64,000 bases of DNA from Buchnera aphidicola (Chaitophorus populicola) (GCF_964058995.1 NZ_OZ060382.1:310001-374000); one strand, 5' to 3'; numbered from the stretch's first letter, positions 1-10,943 are shown. Notes: generated from the letters alone by a model not told the origin. Program-made: numbers and translations.

Positions 1-1927
1 CTAAACCGATCATTTCTTGTTTATATTCAGGTGATAACATACCGTAAATAGAAGATTTAAGTTCGTTAATTAAATTATATATAACAGAATAATATCTTAA
101 TTCTAGATTTTCTTTTTTAATAATTTTTTTTGCCGGAACATCTGCACGTACGTTAAATCCAATAATAATTGAATTAGATGTATTAGCTAAGTACGCATCT
201 GTTTCATTAATTCTTCCAACATTAGCACTAATGATATTAATATTTACTTCTTTATGAGATAATTTTTTAATAGCAGAAGAAATAGCTTCTAAAGAACCTT
301 TAGAATTAGATTTTAAGATTATATTTAATTCTGAAATTTTTTTTTTATTAATGTTATCAAATAAATTTTCTAAATTTATTTTTTTTTGTTTTAAAAATAA
401 CTCTTGTTTTTTTTTCTCTTTTCTATATAACGCTACTTCTTTCGCTTTTTTCTCATTATGTACTACAGTTAAAATATCTCCTGAAACAGGTAAACCAGAT
501 AATCCTAATATTTCTACTGGAATAGAAGGTCCAACTTTTAAAAGATCTTTTTTATGCTCATTTTTGATAGATTTAATTTTACCATATTCTGATCCACATA
601 AAACTATATCTCCTTTTTTCAATTCACCTTCTTTAATAATAATATTTGATACTATACCTCGACCTTTTTCAAGAAAAGATTCAATTACAATACCTGTAGC
701 CATTCCTTTTGAATAAGCAGATAACTCTAAAATTTCAGATTGTAATAATATACTATTTAATAATTTTTTTATTCCTGTTTTTAACTTTACAGAAATCTTA
801 ACAAAAATATTTTCTCCACCTAATTCTTCAGAAAGAATATTATATTTCATTAATTCATTATTAATTTTTTCAATATTAATATTATTTTTATCAATTTTAT
901 TAATTGCAACAATAATAGGTACTTTAGCAAATTGTGCATGTTGAATAGCTTCAACAGTTTGAGGCATTACTCCATCATCTGCAGCAATGATTAAAACCAC
1001 AATATCGGTAATTTGAGCTCCTCGTGCTCGCATAGAAGTAAAAGCTGCATGTCCTGGAGTATCTAAAAAAGTAATTTTTTTATTATTTACTACAACATGA
1101 TATGCTCCGATACTTTGAGTAATACCACCTTCTTCTTTTAATACCATAGAAGTTTGACGAATACAATCTAATAAAGAAGTTTTTCCGTGGTCTACATGAC
1201 CCATAACTGTAACAATCGGAGGTCTTAAAATTTTTTTTTGAGATTTATGAAAGCACCTATCTTTCATAATATCTTTTTCTAAAAAATCTTTATAAATTAA
1301 CTTTACTTTAAATCCCATTTCTTCAGAAATTAGTTGAGCTAAATCTAGTTGTAAAGATTGATTAATAGAAATATTAATTCCAGAACTAGACATTTTTTCA
1401 ATAACTTTAGAACTTTTTATTCCCATCTTATTAGAAAGTTCTAATACCGTAATTTGATCAAAAATAGTAATTTTTTTATTTACTACATTTTTTGGTTTAT
1501 GAAAAATTTGTTTTAAAAAATTTTTTTTAATATTTTTTTTAGAATATGTTGAATTTTTTTTAAATCTAACAGATGTAATATAATTTTTTTTTTTTTTTAT
1601 AAAATTTTTTTTTAATTTATTTTTTTTATTTAATGTTAATTTAAAATTTTTTGCATGTTTTTTTTTTATTTTAGAAAAAGAATCTTTTTTATATATATTT
1701 TTTGTTTTTAACAAAAATTTTTTAGAATTAATATTTTTTTTATTAAATTTTAAATCAACAACATTTTTTTTTATACCTATTTTTTTATTTAAATCATATT
1801 TGCTTTTTTTGTTTGAATTCTTTAAAACATTTTTTTTAATAAACTTTTTATTTTTTTTTGATATTTTTTTATCAATATTATGTATATATTTTTTTTTTTT
1901 ATCTAATTGAAAATCTTTTTTTCTCAT
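1..1927 (-). CDS. infB: Translation initiation factor IF-2 (3' end beyond window)
   Basis: IF-2 is the GTPase that brings initiator fMet-tRNA to the 30S subunit and promotes subunit joining. Reading back from ATG at 1927 the frame stays open to the window edge, so the last part of domain IV is missing. The first ~150 codons are almost all Lys/Asn/Ile/Phe and replace the long N-terminal region of enteric IF-2. They are followed by the conserved N2 segment and the G domain: GHVDHGKT (about 1206-1183), DTPGHAAF (about 1062-1040) and NKID (about 905-894). A T12 tract (A12 on the coding strand, 1899-1910) lies in frame. nusA is upstream on the same strand, the usual nusA-infB order. The family is certain; the length of the missing C-terminus is inferred. 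Confidence 0.97.
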   Translation of the reverse strand, partial: MRKKDFQLDKKKKYIHNIDKKISKKNKKFIKKNVLKNSNKKSKYDLNKKIGIKKNVVDLKFNKKNINSKKFLLKTKNIYKKDSFSKIKKKHAKNFKLTLNKKNKLKKNFIKKKKNYITSVRFKKNSTYSKKNIKKNFLKQIFHKPKNVVNKKITIFDQITVLELSNKMGIKSSKVIEKMSSSGINISINQSLQLDLAQLISEEMGFKVKLIYKDFLEKDIMKDRCFHKSQKKILRPPIVTVMGHVDHGKTSLLDCIRQTSMVLKEEGGITQSIGAYHVVVNNKKITFLDTPGHAAFTSMRARGAQITDIVVLIIAADDGVMPQTVEAIQHAQFAKVPIIVAINKIDKNNINIEKINNELMKYNILSEELGGENIFVKISVKLKTGIKKLLNSILLQSEILELSAYSKGMATGIVIESFLEKGRGIVSNIIIKEGELKKGDIVLCGSEYGKIKSIKNEHKKDLLKVGPSIPVEILGLSGLPVSGDILTVVHNEKKAKEVALYRKEKKKQELFLKQKKINLENLFDNINKKKISELNIILKSNSKGSLEAISSAIKKLSHKEVNINIISANVGRINETDAYLANTSNSIIIGFNVRADVPAKKIIKKENLELRYYSVIYNLINELKSSIYGMLSPEYKQEMIGL

Positions 1928-2119
1928 TTTTTCTCTTATTATTTAGTTTAGAAAATAAAAACAATTTTATTAATTTATAATTCCTATTTATTTTTCTATT
2001 CATATATATTTTATTAATTTATTTTTTATATAAATAAAGAATATATATTTTATAATAACATTTTACATGTATTTTTTTTTAATTCCAAACAAATTATAGA
2101 AAATTTCTCATATGATAAA

Positions 2120-3604
2120 TTATTTATTAAACCAACAAATATTTCGAGCAGACATAATAAATTCTCCTATTTTTTCAGAATTTAATTCTTTAATTTCTAA
2201 TAAATCACTTATACTTTGATTTGCTAAATCTTCTATAGTATATATTTTATGCTGAAATAATTTTAGTACAATCCATTCTTTCATACCTTTTATACTAAGC
2301 ATTTTTTCTTTTAAAATAGCTATATTTTTCGGGTTTTTTGGATCTAAAAAAGATATAAATGATAATGATTTTTGTGCACGTTTTTGAATTTTTAAAAACA
2401 ATTTTTTATTAATATTTATTTTCTTACAAAATTCTTCTGTAGAAATTAATAATATATCTTCAATTGACCTAATATTATTTTTAAAAAAAAGAGAAAAAAT
2501 TTTTTTATCAATATGTAAATTTTTCTTAAAAATTTGATAAGTTTTTTTTTTAATTTTTTTATTTTTTATTTCTAATTCTTCAGTAGTCATAACATTTAAT
2601 TCCCATTTACTTAATTGCGATGCTAATCTAACATTTTGTCCATTTCTTCCAATGGCTTGAGCTAAATCTCTAAAATCTACAGCAATATCTATAAATTTTT
2701 TAATTTTATTGACTGTAATAGAAACTATTGCAGCTGGAGCCATTGCGTTTATAACAAATACAGAAATATTTTTATCCCATAAAACTATATCAATTCTTTC
2801 TCCAAAAAGTTCATTTGATACTGCTTGTACTCGCGCTCCACGCATACCAACACATGCTCCTACTGGATCAATTCTTGGATCATTAGTCTTAACAGCTATT
2901 TTTGCTCTTGAACCTGCATCTCTTGCTATTCTTTTAATTTGAATAATTCCCTCTCCTATTTCTGGAACTTCAATTTTTAATAATTCAGTTAACATTTCTG
3001 GTCTAGAGCGACTTAACAATAATTGAGATCCGTGTTTTTCATATTTTATTTTATAAAGTATACTTCTTACTCTATTACCTAAACGAAAATTTTCTCTAGG
3101 AAGCATTTCTTTTTTAAATAATAGTCCTTCTGCGTTGTTTCCTAAATCTAGGATAACAAAACGTCTATTTATTTTTTTTACTATTCCAGTAAGAATATTT
3201 CCTTGTTTGTTTTTAAAATTTCTAACAATAATAAATCTTTCAGCTTCTCTTACTTCTTGAACAATAACTTGCTTAGCTGTTTGTGTAGTAATTCTATCAA
3301 ATTTGATTGATTTAATTGGTTCTTCTATGTAATCATTTAACTGAATATTTTTATTTTCATAATAAGCTGCATCAAAAGTAATTTCTTTAGTAGGATGTGT
3401 TACATTTTTTACAACTAACCATCTACGATATGTTTTAAAGCTTCCATCTATTTCATTTATAATAACTTTTACATATATATCTTGTTTATATTTTTTTTTT
3501 GTAGCTTTTGATAATGCTTTTTCTAATGCTTGAAAAATAATTTTTTTAGGAATAGATTTTTCGTTAGATACAGATTCGATTACTGATAAAATGTTTTTTT
3601 TCAT
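2120..3604 (-). CDS. nusA: Transcription termination/antitermination factor NusA
   Basis: NusA binds RNA polymerase and nascent RNA and modulates pausing, termination and antitermination. At 494 aa it matches the full length of the E. coli protein. The N-terminal RNAP-binding domain, the S1 domain (about residues 135-200), the KH domains ([14 protein letters not shown] near 245-260 and [14 protein letters not shown] near 315-330) and two C-terminal acidic-repeat-like modules are all recognisable, although the C-terminus has become Lys-rich. infB follows on the same strand after 192 bp. rimP and a metY tRNA, which precede nusA in E. coli, are absent from the 225 bp upstream. Confidence 0.97.
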   Translation of the reverse strand: MKKNILSVIESVSNEKSIPKKIIFQALEKALSKATKKKYKQDIYVKVIINEIDGSFKTYRRWLVVKNVTHPTKEITFDAAYYENKNIQLNDYIEEPIKSIKFDRITTQTAKQVIVQEVREAERFIIVRNFKNKQGNILTGIVKKINRRFVILDLGNNAEGLLFKKEMLPRENFRLGNRVRSILYKIKYEKHGSQLLLSRSRPEMLTELLKIEVPEIGEGIIQIKRIARDAGSRAKIAVKTNDPRIDPVGACVGMRGARVQAVSNELFGERIDIVLWDKNISVFVINAMAPAAIVSITVNKIKKFIDIAVDFRDLAQAIGRNGQNVRLASQLSKWELNVMTTEELEIKNKKIKKKTYQIFKKNLHIDKKIFSLFFKNNIRSIEDILLISTEEFCKKININKKLFLKIQKRAQKSLSFISFLDPKNPKNIAILKEKMLSIKGMKEWIVLKLFQHKIYTIEDLANQSISDLLEIKELNSEKIGEFIMSARNICWFNK

Positions 3605-3717
3605 TTTTTATTACTCATGTTGAATTTTTTAAATAATTTTTATAAATTTTTAAAAAATTTAAAATAAATTTATATTTTCATATAAAAAAAATTATAAAAT
3701 AATTTATTTATTTGAAC

Positions 3718-3742
3718 AAAAAACCCCGAATAAACGGGGTTT
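3718..3742 (-). terminator. Intrinsic terminator of the secG-tRNA-Leu unit
   Basis: The arms AAACCCCG and CGGGGTTT (3721-3728 and 3735-3742) are perfect complements around a 6-nt loop. On the minus strand the stem runs straight into T6 (3718-3723). It lies downstream of tRNA-Leu and upstream of nusA, so it should separate the two transcripts. It is one of the few G+C-bearing stems in the window. Confidence 0.85.
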
Positions 3743-3829
3743 ATAGTAAAAATAATAATTTTATATATTAAGAAATAAACATTTATAATAAAATTTTTAT
3801 AAAAAAATTTAATTTTAAATATCATTTAA

Positions 3830-3919
3830 TACCGAGGACGGGATTTGAACCCGTATATCTAATCTTATTTAGATACTACTACCTCAAAGTAGCGTGTATA
3901 CCATTTTCACCACCTCGGC
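3830..3919 (-). tRNA. leuU: tRNA-Leu (anticodon GAG)
   Basis: A class II tRNA of 90 nt with a long variable arm. The anticodon loop TTGAGGT sits on a 5-bp CTACT/AGTAG stem, giving GAG. The acceptor GCCGAGG pairs with CCTCGGT (G1-U72, as in the E. coli leuU tRNA), with discriminator A. The 3' CCA is not encoded. It lies directly downstream of secG, as in E. coli. Confidence 0.95.
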
Positions 3920-3968
3920 TATTGAAAACTATTGGAAAATAATATTATTTTTAATTTAAATTAATATT

Positions 3969-4199
3969 CTACAATATACAATTATTTATATTACATTGCA
4001 AAATACTTAATATTAAAAATAAACACGCGAAAATAATAGTTAAACGAGTTAAAAATTCATTTGAAGTAGATATATTAAATAAATTTTTGTTAATATTGGT
4101 TGTATTCACATTCATAGAACTAAGATTTTTTTGCAATAAAATTAAAAAAATTAATGTTATTGAAATAAATAAATATAAACATAAAAAGAATATACGCAC
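3969..4199 (-). CDS. secG: Preprotein translocase subunit SecG
   Basis: SecG is the small inner-membrane subunit that assists SecYEG-mediated protein export. The 76-aa product has two hydrophobic segments (about residues 3-23 and 52-70) around a polar loop ending in EFLTRLT, matching the enteric FMTRMT element. It is shorter than the 110-aa E. coli protein: the hydrophilic C-terminal tail is gone, and the Gly-rich loop is replaced by Asn/Thr/Ser. Position next to tRNA-Leu(GAG) supports the call. The folP and glmM genes found between ftsH and secG in E. coli are absent. Confidence 0.88.
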   Translation of the reverse strand: MRIFFLCLYLFISITLIFLILLQKNLSSMNVNTTNINKNLFNISTSNEFLTRLTIIFACLFLILSILQCNINNCIL

Positions 4200-4427
4200 T
4201 AGAAAATACCTATTTAAAATATATGAAATTTTTTATATTATATAAATTCTTATAAAAATAATTATTTTTATAAAAAATTTTTTAAAAAATGTATATATTA
4301 ATATATAATATTTTAAATTAAAAAGTTCAAAAAAATATGTCATTAATTTATATCGATTATATAAAAATAAATTATATAAATTTTATGTATAAAAATTTAT
4401 ATAAAAATATTTTTAAAATAAATAAAT

Positions 4428-6230
4428 TTATATTTTTTTTCTTTGCATTAAAGAATCTATTTGATCAGAATTAATTGTTTCATATTTAATTAAAGCATCT
4501 TTCATAGCATGTAATATATCTATATTTGATTTTAAAATATTTTTTGCTCGATTATAATTACTATCAATAAAAAATTTTATTTCTTGATCAATAATTTTGG
4601 CTGTACTATCTGAACAATTTAAATTATTTTCAAGAGATTTTCCTAAAAAAGTATCTTCTTCATCTTTTAAATATAATAATGGACCTAATTTTTTTGAAAA
4701 CCCCCATTTTGTAACCATATCTCTAGCTAAATTTGTTGCTATTTTAATATCATTAGAAGCACCTGTAGAAACATATTCTTTTCCATATATTATTTCTTCT
4801 GCTAATCTTCCTCCATATAAAGTAGAAATTTGACTTTCTAATTTTTGTTTATTAATGCTGACATGGTCTTCAGTAGGAAAAAAAAAAGTTACACCTAAAG
4901 CTCTTCCTCTGGGAATAATAGTAACTTTATGTATAGGATCATGTTCTGGAACTAATTTACCTACAATAGCATGACCTGCTTCATGATATGCAGTTGCTTC
5001 TTTTTGCGTATCTGTCATAATCATAGATTTTCTTTCTGAACCCATCATAATTTTATCTTTTGCTTGTTCAAAATCTTCCATAATTACTACAGAACGTTTG
5101 TTACGCACTGCAGAAAGCGCAGCTTCATTAACTAAATTTGATAAATCTGCTCCAGAAAATCCAGGAGTTCCACGTGCAATAATTAAAGGATTAAAATTTT
5201 TATCTAATAAAATTTTTTTAGAATGTACTTTTAATATTTCTTCTCTACCTTTAATATCAGGTAATGGCACAAAAACTTGACGATCAAATCTTCCTGGTCT
5301 TAATAAAGCAGGGTCTAAAACATCAGGACGATTTGTTGCTGCTATTACAATTACTCCTTGATTTTTATCAAAACCATCCATTTCAACTAATATTTGATTT
5401 AATGTTTGCTCTCTTTCATCATTTCCGCCTCCTAAACCAGTGCCTCTTTTCCTACCAACAGCATCAATTTCATCAATAAAAATTATACATGGAGCTAATT
5501 TTCTTGAATTTTCAAACATATCTCTAACTCGTGAAGCACCTATACCTACAAACATTTCTACAAAATCTGATCCTGAGATCGTAAAAAATGGAACTTTAGC
5601 TTCTCCAGCTATAGCTTTTGCTAATAAAGTTTTTCCAGTGCCTGGAGGGCCTATCATTAAAACACCTTTTGGTATTTTCCCTCCTATTTTTTGAAATTTT
5701 TCTGGACTTGTCAAATAATCTACTAATTCTTTTACATCTTCTTTGGCTTCATCGCAACCAGCAACATCTGAAAAATTTATTTTAATTTCATTTTCTTTTA
5801 AAAATTTTGCTTTACTTTTACCAAAAGATAAAGCTCCTTTTCCTCCCATTTGTATTTGTTTTATAAAAAACATCCACATCAAAAATAATATTATCATAGG
5901 AAACCAAGAAATGAGCATAGATAAAAATAAATTCATTTTATAAGGTTTTGTTCCTATAATTTTAATATTTTTTTTTAAAAGAGTGCTTAATAAATTTGGA
6001 TCATTAATAGGAATAAACGTAAAATATTTACTATTATCTTTTTTAACAACGTGAATATTTTGTCCATCTAAACTTACTTCACGAATTTTATTTTGATTCA
6101 CTTCTGATAAAAAAGTAGAATAATTAACTTGATAATTATGCAACTGTGTGAAGTTAAAATTTTGAAATACAGACATTGTAATCATAATTAAAATAAACCA
6201 AAGAAAAAAATTTTTAACCGTTTCTCTCAA
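4428..6230 (-). CDS. ftsH: ATP-dependent zinc metalloprotease FtsH
   Basis: FtsH is a hexameric inner-membrane AAA+ protease that extracts and degrades misassembled membrane proteins and some cytosolic regulators. The 600-aa product has an N-terminal TM segment (about 7-24), a periplasmic loop, a second TM (about 100-122), Walker A GPPGTGKT (near 195), Walker B IIFIDEID, the RPGRFDRQ second region of homology, and the zinc-binding HEAGH (near 415). It is somewhat shorter than the 644-aa E. coli protein because the C-terminal tail is trimmed. rlmE precedes it on the same strand by 46 bp, the conserved rlmE-ftsH pair. Confidence 0.98.
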   Translation of the reverse strand: MRETVKNFFLWFILIMITMSVFQNFNFTQLHNYQVNYSTFLSEVNQNKIREVSLDGQNIHVVKKDNSKYFTFIPINDPNLLSTLLKKNIKIIGTKPYKMNLFLSMLISWFPMIILFLMWMFFIKQIQMGGKGALSFGKSKAKFLKENEIKINFSDVAGCDEAKEDVKELVDYLTSPEKFQKIGGKIPKGVLMIGPPGTGKTLLAKAIAGEAKVPFFTISGSDFVEMFVGIGASRVRDMFENSRKLAPCIIFIDEIDAVGRKRGTGLGGGNDEREQTLNQILVEMDGFDKNQGVIVIAATNRPDVLDPALLRPGRFDRQVFVPLPDIKGREEILKVHSKKILLDKNFNPLIIARGTPGFSGADLSNLVNEAALSAVRNKRSVVIMEDFEQAKDKIMMGSERKSMIMTDTQKEATAYHEAGHAIVGKLVPEHDPIHKVTIIPRGRALGVTFFFPTEDHVSINKQKLESQISTLYGGRLAEEIIYGKEYVSTGASNDIKIATNLARDMVTKWGFSKKLGPLLYLKDEEDTFLGKSLENNLNCSDSTAKIIDQEIKFFIDSNYNRAKNILKSNIDILHAMKDALIKYETINSDQIDSLMQRKKI

Positions 6231-6276
6231 GAGATTCGCTCCTCACTAAAATTAAAATACTTAGATTTAAAAAAAA

Positions 6277-6906
6277 TTATTTCTTTATATATTTTGCTAT
6301 AATAAAAATTTCACGAGATTGAGATCTAGAAGCTTTTGGTTTATAAATTTTAACTTGAGAAAAATTTTTTCTTATAAACTGAAAATATATATTAAAACAT
6401 TTCCCATAAAAACTCTTTGTTATAAAAAAACCATTTTTTGATAAAATTTTAATAGATAAATTTAAAACTGATTTGTTTAAAGATATCGAATTATTTGCAT
6501 CAATTATAGAATGTCCACTTATTTTTGGAGATATATCAGACATACATACATCTACTTTTTTATTTTTTAATTTTTTTAATATTATATTATATGTGTGAAT
6601 GTCTGTAATATCTCTGTTAATAAAAATAACCCCATAAATAGGATGCATAAAAGAAATATCACACGCTATAATTTTCCCTGTTGACCCTATTTTTTTTGAA
6701 GCATATTCTGACCAACTTCCCGGAGAAGATCCGATATCTAAAATAATATTACCGTTTTTAAAAATATTAAATTTATTATGTATTTGATCTAATTTAAACC
6801 AAGCACGAGAACGTAATTTATTTTCATGAGCTTGGCGTACATAAAAATCTTTAAAATGACGTTTTAACCAAAATTTAGAATTAGATTTTCTTTTTTTATA
6901 ATTCAT
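6277..6906 (-). CDS. rlmE: 23S rRNA 2'-O-ribose methyltransferase RlmE (FtsJ/RrmJ)
   Basis: RlmE methylates the 2'-OH of U2552 in the 23S rRNA A-loop, a late step of 50S maturation. The 209-aa product matches the family length. Visible elements are the N-terminal RSRAWFKLDQI segment, the SAM-binding motif ILDIGSSPGSWSEYA, the acidic DISPK motif with its catalytic Asp, and KSFYGK containing the catalytic Lys. It precedes ftsH on the same strand as in enterics. Confidence 0.95.
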   Translation of the reverse strand: MNYKKRKSNSKFWLKRHFKDFYVRQAHENKLRSRAWFKLDQIHNKFNIFKNGNIILDIGSSPGSWSEYASKKIGSTGKIIACDISFMHPIYGVIFINRDITDIHTYNIILKKLKNKKVDVCMSDISPKISGHSIIDANNSISLNKSVLNLSIKILSKNGFFITKSFYGKCFNIYFQFIRKNFSQVKIYKPKASRSQSREIFIIAKYIKK

Positions 6907-7122
6907 ATATTATTTTAAAAAATTTAAATAAAAAATATATTAATAATGAAGTTTTTATATTTTAATAAAAAAATTTAAACAAAAGTTTTATTTTTATAAA
7001 ACAAATAATACTAATACAATTAGTTACTATAAAGATTATTTTTAATTAAATTTATATTAACACTTTTTAAAAAAAATAATAAAGATCTAATAAAAATTAG
7101 ATAAAACAAAATATATAAATAT

Positions 7123-7605
7123 TTATTCTATATATCGAATCTTTAATACTTGATATTTTACTTTTCCAGATGGAGTACATACTTTAACAAAATCATATTT
7201 CTTTTTTCCTATTAAACTTCTTGCAATAGGAGAATTAATCGAAATCATATTTTTTTTAAAGTTAGATTCATCATCTCCAACAATTTTATAGGTATAAATA
7301 TTTTTAGATGTAATATGTAATACAGTAACTGTAGCTCCAAAAAATATTTTCTTAAAATTAGATAAATTTTTTACATCTATAACATTAGAATTTGATAATT
7401 TCAATTCAATTTCTTTAATTCTTCCTTCGCAAAAGCTTTGTTCTTCTTTCGCTGCATGATATTCTGCATTTTCTTTTAAATCTCCATGAGATCTAGCTTC
7501 AGCAATAGACATAATAATTTTAGGTCTTTTAACTCTTTTTAAAAAATCTAATTCTTTTAATAATTTTTTTTGACCTTGTAACGTCATTAAAACTTTATTT
7601 ATCAC
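7123..7605 (-). CDS. greA: Transcription elongation factor GreA
   Basis: GreA inserts into the RNA polymerase secondary channel and stimulates cleavage of backtracked transcripts. The 160-aa product aligns end to end with the enteric protein. The N-terminal coiled coil contains the tip acidic pair in the highly conserved stretch [18 protein letters not shown], and the C-terminal FKBP-like domain has FGATVTV and [11 protein letters not shown]. It is transcribed divergently from ibaG. Confidence 0.97.
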   Translation of the reverse strand: MINKVLMTLQGQKKLLKELDFLKRVKRPKIIMSIAEARSHGDLKENAEYHAAKEEQSFCEGRIKEIELKLSNSNVIDVKNLSNFKKIFFGATVTVLHITSKNIYTYKIVGDDESNFKKNMISINSPIARSLIGKKKYDFVKVCTPSGKVKYQVLKIRYIE

Positions 7606-7867
7606 ATTTATACCTTAATATTTATAATTGATTTATATTAAAAATTTAATAATATTACTTAATTAATTAGTTTTTATTTTAAAAAAAATAATATATTCAT
7701 TAAAAAATAAATTGTAATGAAATATTAAAATAATAAATAAATTAATCTATAAAGAAAAATATAAATTTTACTTTAATACATGATATATTAATAAAATTAA
7801 TTTTATAAAAAAATCTATTAATAATAGATTTTTAAATCTATTATAAATTAAAAAATTTTAAAAAAAA
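7606..7867. other. Divergent spacer greA/ibaG with a T-tailed hairpin
   Basis: This 262-bp noncoding spacer must hold the start signals of both flanking genes, but I cannot pick a convincing promoter. Near ibaG, at 7809-7833, AAAAATCTATTA is followed one base later by its reverse complement ending in T5, an A/T-only terminator-like stem in the ibaG leader. The arm sequence AATCTATTA is partly repeated just after it. Confidence 0.4.
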
Positions 7868-8128
7868 ATGAAAAATAAAATAAAAAAAATTTTATACACA
7901 AAACTAAAATTAGATTATATACAAGTTAAAAAAGATAATAATTATTATAAAATATTAGTAGTTGGAAATATTTTTTCAAAATTAAATACAATTAACAGAC
8001 AAAAAATAATATACGCTCCTTTAATGTCCTATATTCAAAAAAATAAAATACATGCTATTTCAATTCAAGCATATTCTATTAATGAGTGGAAAAAAATTAA
8101 ATTAAAAAAACAAAATTTATTAAAATAA
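7868..8128 (+). CDS. ibaG: BolA-family iron-sulfur-linked protein IbaG (YrbA)
   Basis: This is a small BolA/YrbA-type protein, 86 aa. Such proteins partner with monothiol glutaredoxins in iron-sulfur trafficking. The pattern matches E. coli IbaG: a central VVGNIFSKLNTINRQKIIYAPLMSYI block followed by KIHAISIQAYSINEW, with the conserved His of the RIHAVSIKAYT element. In E. coli it is followed by murA, which is absent; here it is followed by rplU. The family is clear, the exact role in a reduced symbiont is inferred. Confidence 0.85.
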   Translation: MKNKIKKILYTKLKLDYIQVKKDNNYYKILVVGNIFSKLNTINRQKIIYAPLMSYIQKNKIHAISIQAYSINEWKKIKLKKQNLLK

Positions 8129-8189
8129 AAATATTTATTTTATAAAAATTATTATAAAAATAAATACAATAAAAAATTGGAGTATTTGT

Positions 8190-8510
8190 ATGTACGCAGT
8201 ATTTATGAATGGAGGAAAACAGTATAAAGTTAAAATAGGACAAATACTAAGACTTGAAAAAATTAATCATAAAATTGGAAAAATTATAGAATTTAATACA
8301 ATTTTATTAGTAAAAAAAAATAAAGAAATTTTTTTAGGTCAACCTATTTTAAAAAATACTGTAATTCAAGCTTGTATTTATAAACATGGACGTGAAAAAA
8401 AAATACACATAATTAAATTTAATCGTCGTAAGCATTATAAAAAAAAACAAGGACATAGACAAAACTATACAAGTATAAAAATTACAAATATTAATTTATT
8501 TAAGGAATAA
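8190..8510 (+). CDS. rplU: 50S ribosomal protein L21
   Basis: L21 binds 23S rRNA in the large subunit. The 106-aa product begins MYAVFMNGGKQYKV, the family signature, and ends with the conserved KRRKHYKKKQGHRQ-type basic segment (here NRRKHYKKKQGHRQNYT). A TTGGAG ribosome-binding site precedes the ATG. rpmA follows after 3 bp, the standard rplU-rpmA-obgE order. Confidence 0.97.
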   Translation: MYAVFMNGGKQYKVKIGQILRLEKINHKIGKIIEFNTILLVKKNKEIFLGQPILKNTVIQACIYKHGREKKIHIIKFNRRKHYKKKQGHRQNYTSIKITNINLFKE

Positions 8511-8513
8511 AAT

Positions 8514-8771
8514 ATGGCACAGAAAAAAGCTGGTGGATCTAGCCGAAACGGACGAGATTCACATTCAAAACGATTAGGAGTAAAAAAATTTGGTGGAGAA
8601 TTTGTACGTTCAGGATCTATAATTATTAAACAAAGAGGTACAAAATTTCATTCAGGATTAAATACAAAATGTGGAAGAGATCATACAATTTATGCAATAA
8701 AATCTGGTATAGTTGAATTTAAAAAAAATGGTCTTAATAAGAAAAAAATTATTAATATTATAGAAAAATAA
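8514..8771 (+). CDS. rpmA: 50S ribosomal protein L27
   Basis: L27 reaches toward the peptidyl-transferase centre with its N-terminal tail. The 85-aa protein begins [20 protein letters not shown] and carries [18 protein letters not shown], both highly conserved. It is co-directional with rplU (3 bp apart) and obgE. The AAGGAATAAAATATG context supplies a good ribosome-binding site. The codons for Lys-Ala-Gly-Gly contain a GCTGGTGG octamer at 8529-8536, identical to the E. coli Chi sequence. Confidence 0.98.
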   Translation: MAQKKAGGSSRNGRDSHSKRLGVKKFGGEFVRSGSIIIKQRGTKFHSGLNTKCGRDHTIYAIKSGIVEFKKNGLNKKKIINIIEK

Positions 8772-8815
8772 AATATTTTAAATAATTTACATCTATTTTT
8801 TTATTATAAAATTAT

Positions 8816-8842
8816 CTTCCTCTTTGTAAGGCACAGAGGAAG
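8816..8842 (+). promoter_or_regulatory. G+C-rich stem-loop between rpmA and obgE
   Basis: CTTCCTCT (8816-8823) and AGAGGAAG (8835-8842) are perfect 8-bp complements. Two more pairs (TG/CA) follow after one T-C mismatch, leaving a small TAAGG loop. There is no U-run after it on the plus strand, so a simple terminator is unlikely. It may be a processing or stability element separating the L21/L27 message from obgE. The structure is seen; the role is inferred. Confidence 0.55.
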
Positions 8843-8850
8843 TATTATAA

Positions 8851-9876
<1,026 letters not shown>

Positions 9877-9893
9877 GATAAGTTCAATATAAA

Positions 9894-9975
9894 ATCTAAT
9901 TTAAAATTTAAATAAATTAGATCTTATACAAGTTAAAATTAATTTAAAAAAAAAGTTAAAGTATTTAACTTGTAT
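9894..9975. terminator. Two A/T-only hairpins in the convergent obgE/rpsI spacer
   Basis: Two perfect inverted repeats fill most of the 115-bp spacer between converging genes. A 10-bp stem has arms ATCTAATTTA at 9894-9903 and TAAATTAGAT at 9913-9922. A 12-bp stem has arms ATACAAGTTAAA at 9926-9937 and TTTAACTTGTAT at 9964-9975. The placement suggests bidirectional termination or 3'-end protection, although neither has a clean U-run directly after it. Confidence 0.45.
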
Positions 9976-9991
9976 ATTAAAATAAAATAAT

Positions 9992-10384
9992 TTATCTTTT
10001 TGAAAATTGAGGTCGACGTCTAGATTTCCTAAATCCAACTTTCTTTCTTTCTACTTGACGAGAATCACGAGTTACAAAACCTAATTTTTTCAAAATTTTT
10101 AAAAAAGTTGTATCAAATTCAATTAAAGCACGTGTAATTCCTTGTCTAATTGCTCCAGCCTGCCCAGAAATACCACCACCTTTTACAGTTATATAAAAAT
10201 TTAATTTATCAATCATGTTTACAGCTTGTAAAGGTTGCTTAATAAGCATACATGAAGTTTTTCGACTAAAATATTTATCTAATTTTAATTTGTTAACAAG
10301 AATATTTCCATTCCCAAGTGTTAAAAAAACACGAGCTGAAGATGATTTTCTTCTACCTGTACCATAATTTCGTACTTTTTCCAT
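9992..10384 (-). CDS. rpsI: 30S ribosomal protein S9
   Basis: S9 sits in the head of the 30S subunit with its C-terminal tail touching P-site tRNA. The 130-aa product has the N-terminal [14 protein letters not shown] block, [19 protein letters not shown], and the invariant basic tail ending RRRPQFSKR, whose last Arg contacts the tRNA. rplM lies 20 bp upstream on the same strand, the conserved rplM-rpsI pair. Confidence 0.98.
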   Translation of the reverse strand: MEKVRNYGTGRRKSSSARVFLTLGNGNILVNKLKLDKYFSRKTSCMLIKQPLQAVNMIDKLNFYITVKGGGISGQAGAIRQGITRALIEFDTTFLKILKKLGFVTRDSRQVERKKVGFRKSRRRPQFSKR

Positions 10385-10404
10385 TTTTAATTTATGTCCT
10401 AAAT

Positions 10405-10839
10405 TTAAATTTTAAGTAAACGTGGATTTTGAGCTTTATGATCATGAAAATCTGTAGCATATACTTTTAATTTTTTAAATATTAAACGTCCTAAAGGACC
10501 TTTTGGTAACATTCCATAAACAGCTTTTTTAATAACTTTTTCTGAATTATTTAAAATAATATCAGAAAAACTTTTTTTTCTTAATCCTCCAGGATGTCCA
10601 GTATGATGATAATATAATTTGTTTTTAAATTTTTTTCCAGTTACATAAATTTTAGAAGCATTAATAACAATAATATAATCTCCAACATCAATATGTGGAG
10701 TATATATACTTTTATGTTTACCACGAAGATAATATGCAATTTTACTTGACAAACGTCCTAATATTTTCCCAGTAGCATCAACATAAAACCAATTTCTTAT
10801 TAAATTATTTTTAGAAGCTGAAAAACTTTTTATATTCAT
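10405..10839 (-). CDS. rplM: 50S ribosomal protein L13
   Basis: L13 is an early-assembly protein of the large subunit. The 144-aa product matches family length. It shows [29 protein letters not shown], the [10 protein letters not shown] motif and [13 protein letters not shown]. It heads the rplM-rpsI operon and is divergent from pheA across a 272-bp spacer that holds a very strong hairpin. Confidence 0.98.
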   Translation of the reverse strand: MNIKSFSASKNNLIRNWFYVDATGKILGRLSSKIAYYLRGKHKSIYTPHIDVGDYIIVINASKIYVTGKKFKNKLYYHHTGHPGGLRKKSFSDIILNNSEKVIKKAVYGMLPKGPLGRLIFKKLKVYATDFHDHKAQNPRLLKI

Positions 10840-10943
10840 ATTTTATCCTTTATAATATAAAATTTTTTAGAAATTTAAATTTTTTTAAAAAAATATCTAA
10901 ACAAAAATAAATCTTATAAAAAACTATTAAAATGATAACATTA

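Noticed and set aside
351-716. 121-aa open frame on the plus strand
   Set aside because: It is the antisense shadow of infB, which has conserved IF-2 motifs on the minus strand over the same bases. No ribosome-binding site or homology.
2709-5943. Several plus-strand frames of 60-85 aa opposite nusA and ftsH
   Set aside because: They mirror conserved minus-strand coding (KH domains, AAA+ motifs). Such antisense frames arise because A/T-rich codons rarely give stops in that phase.
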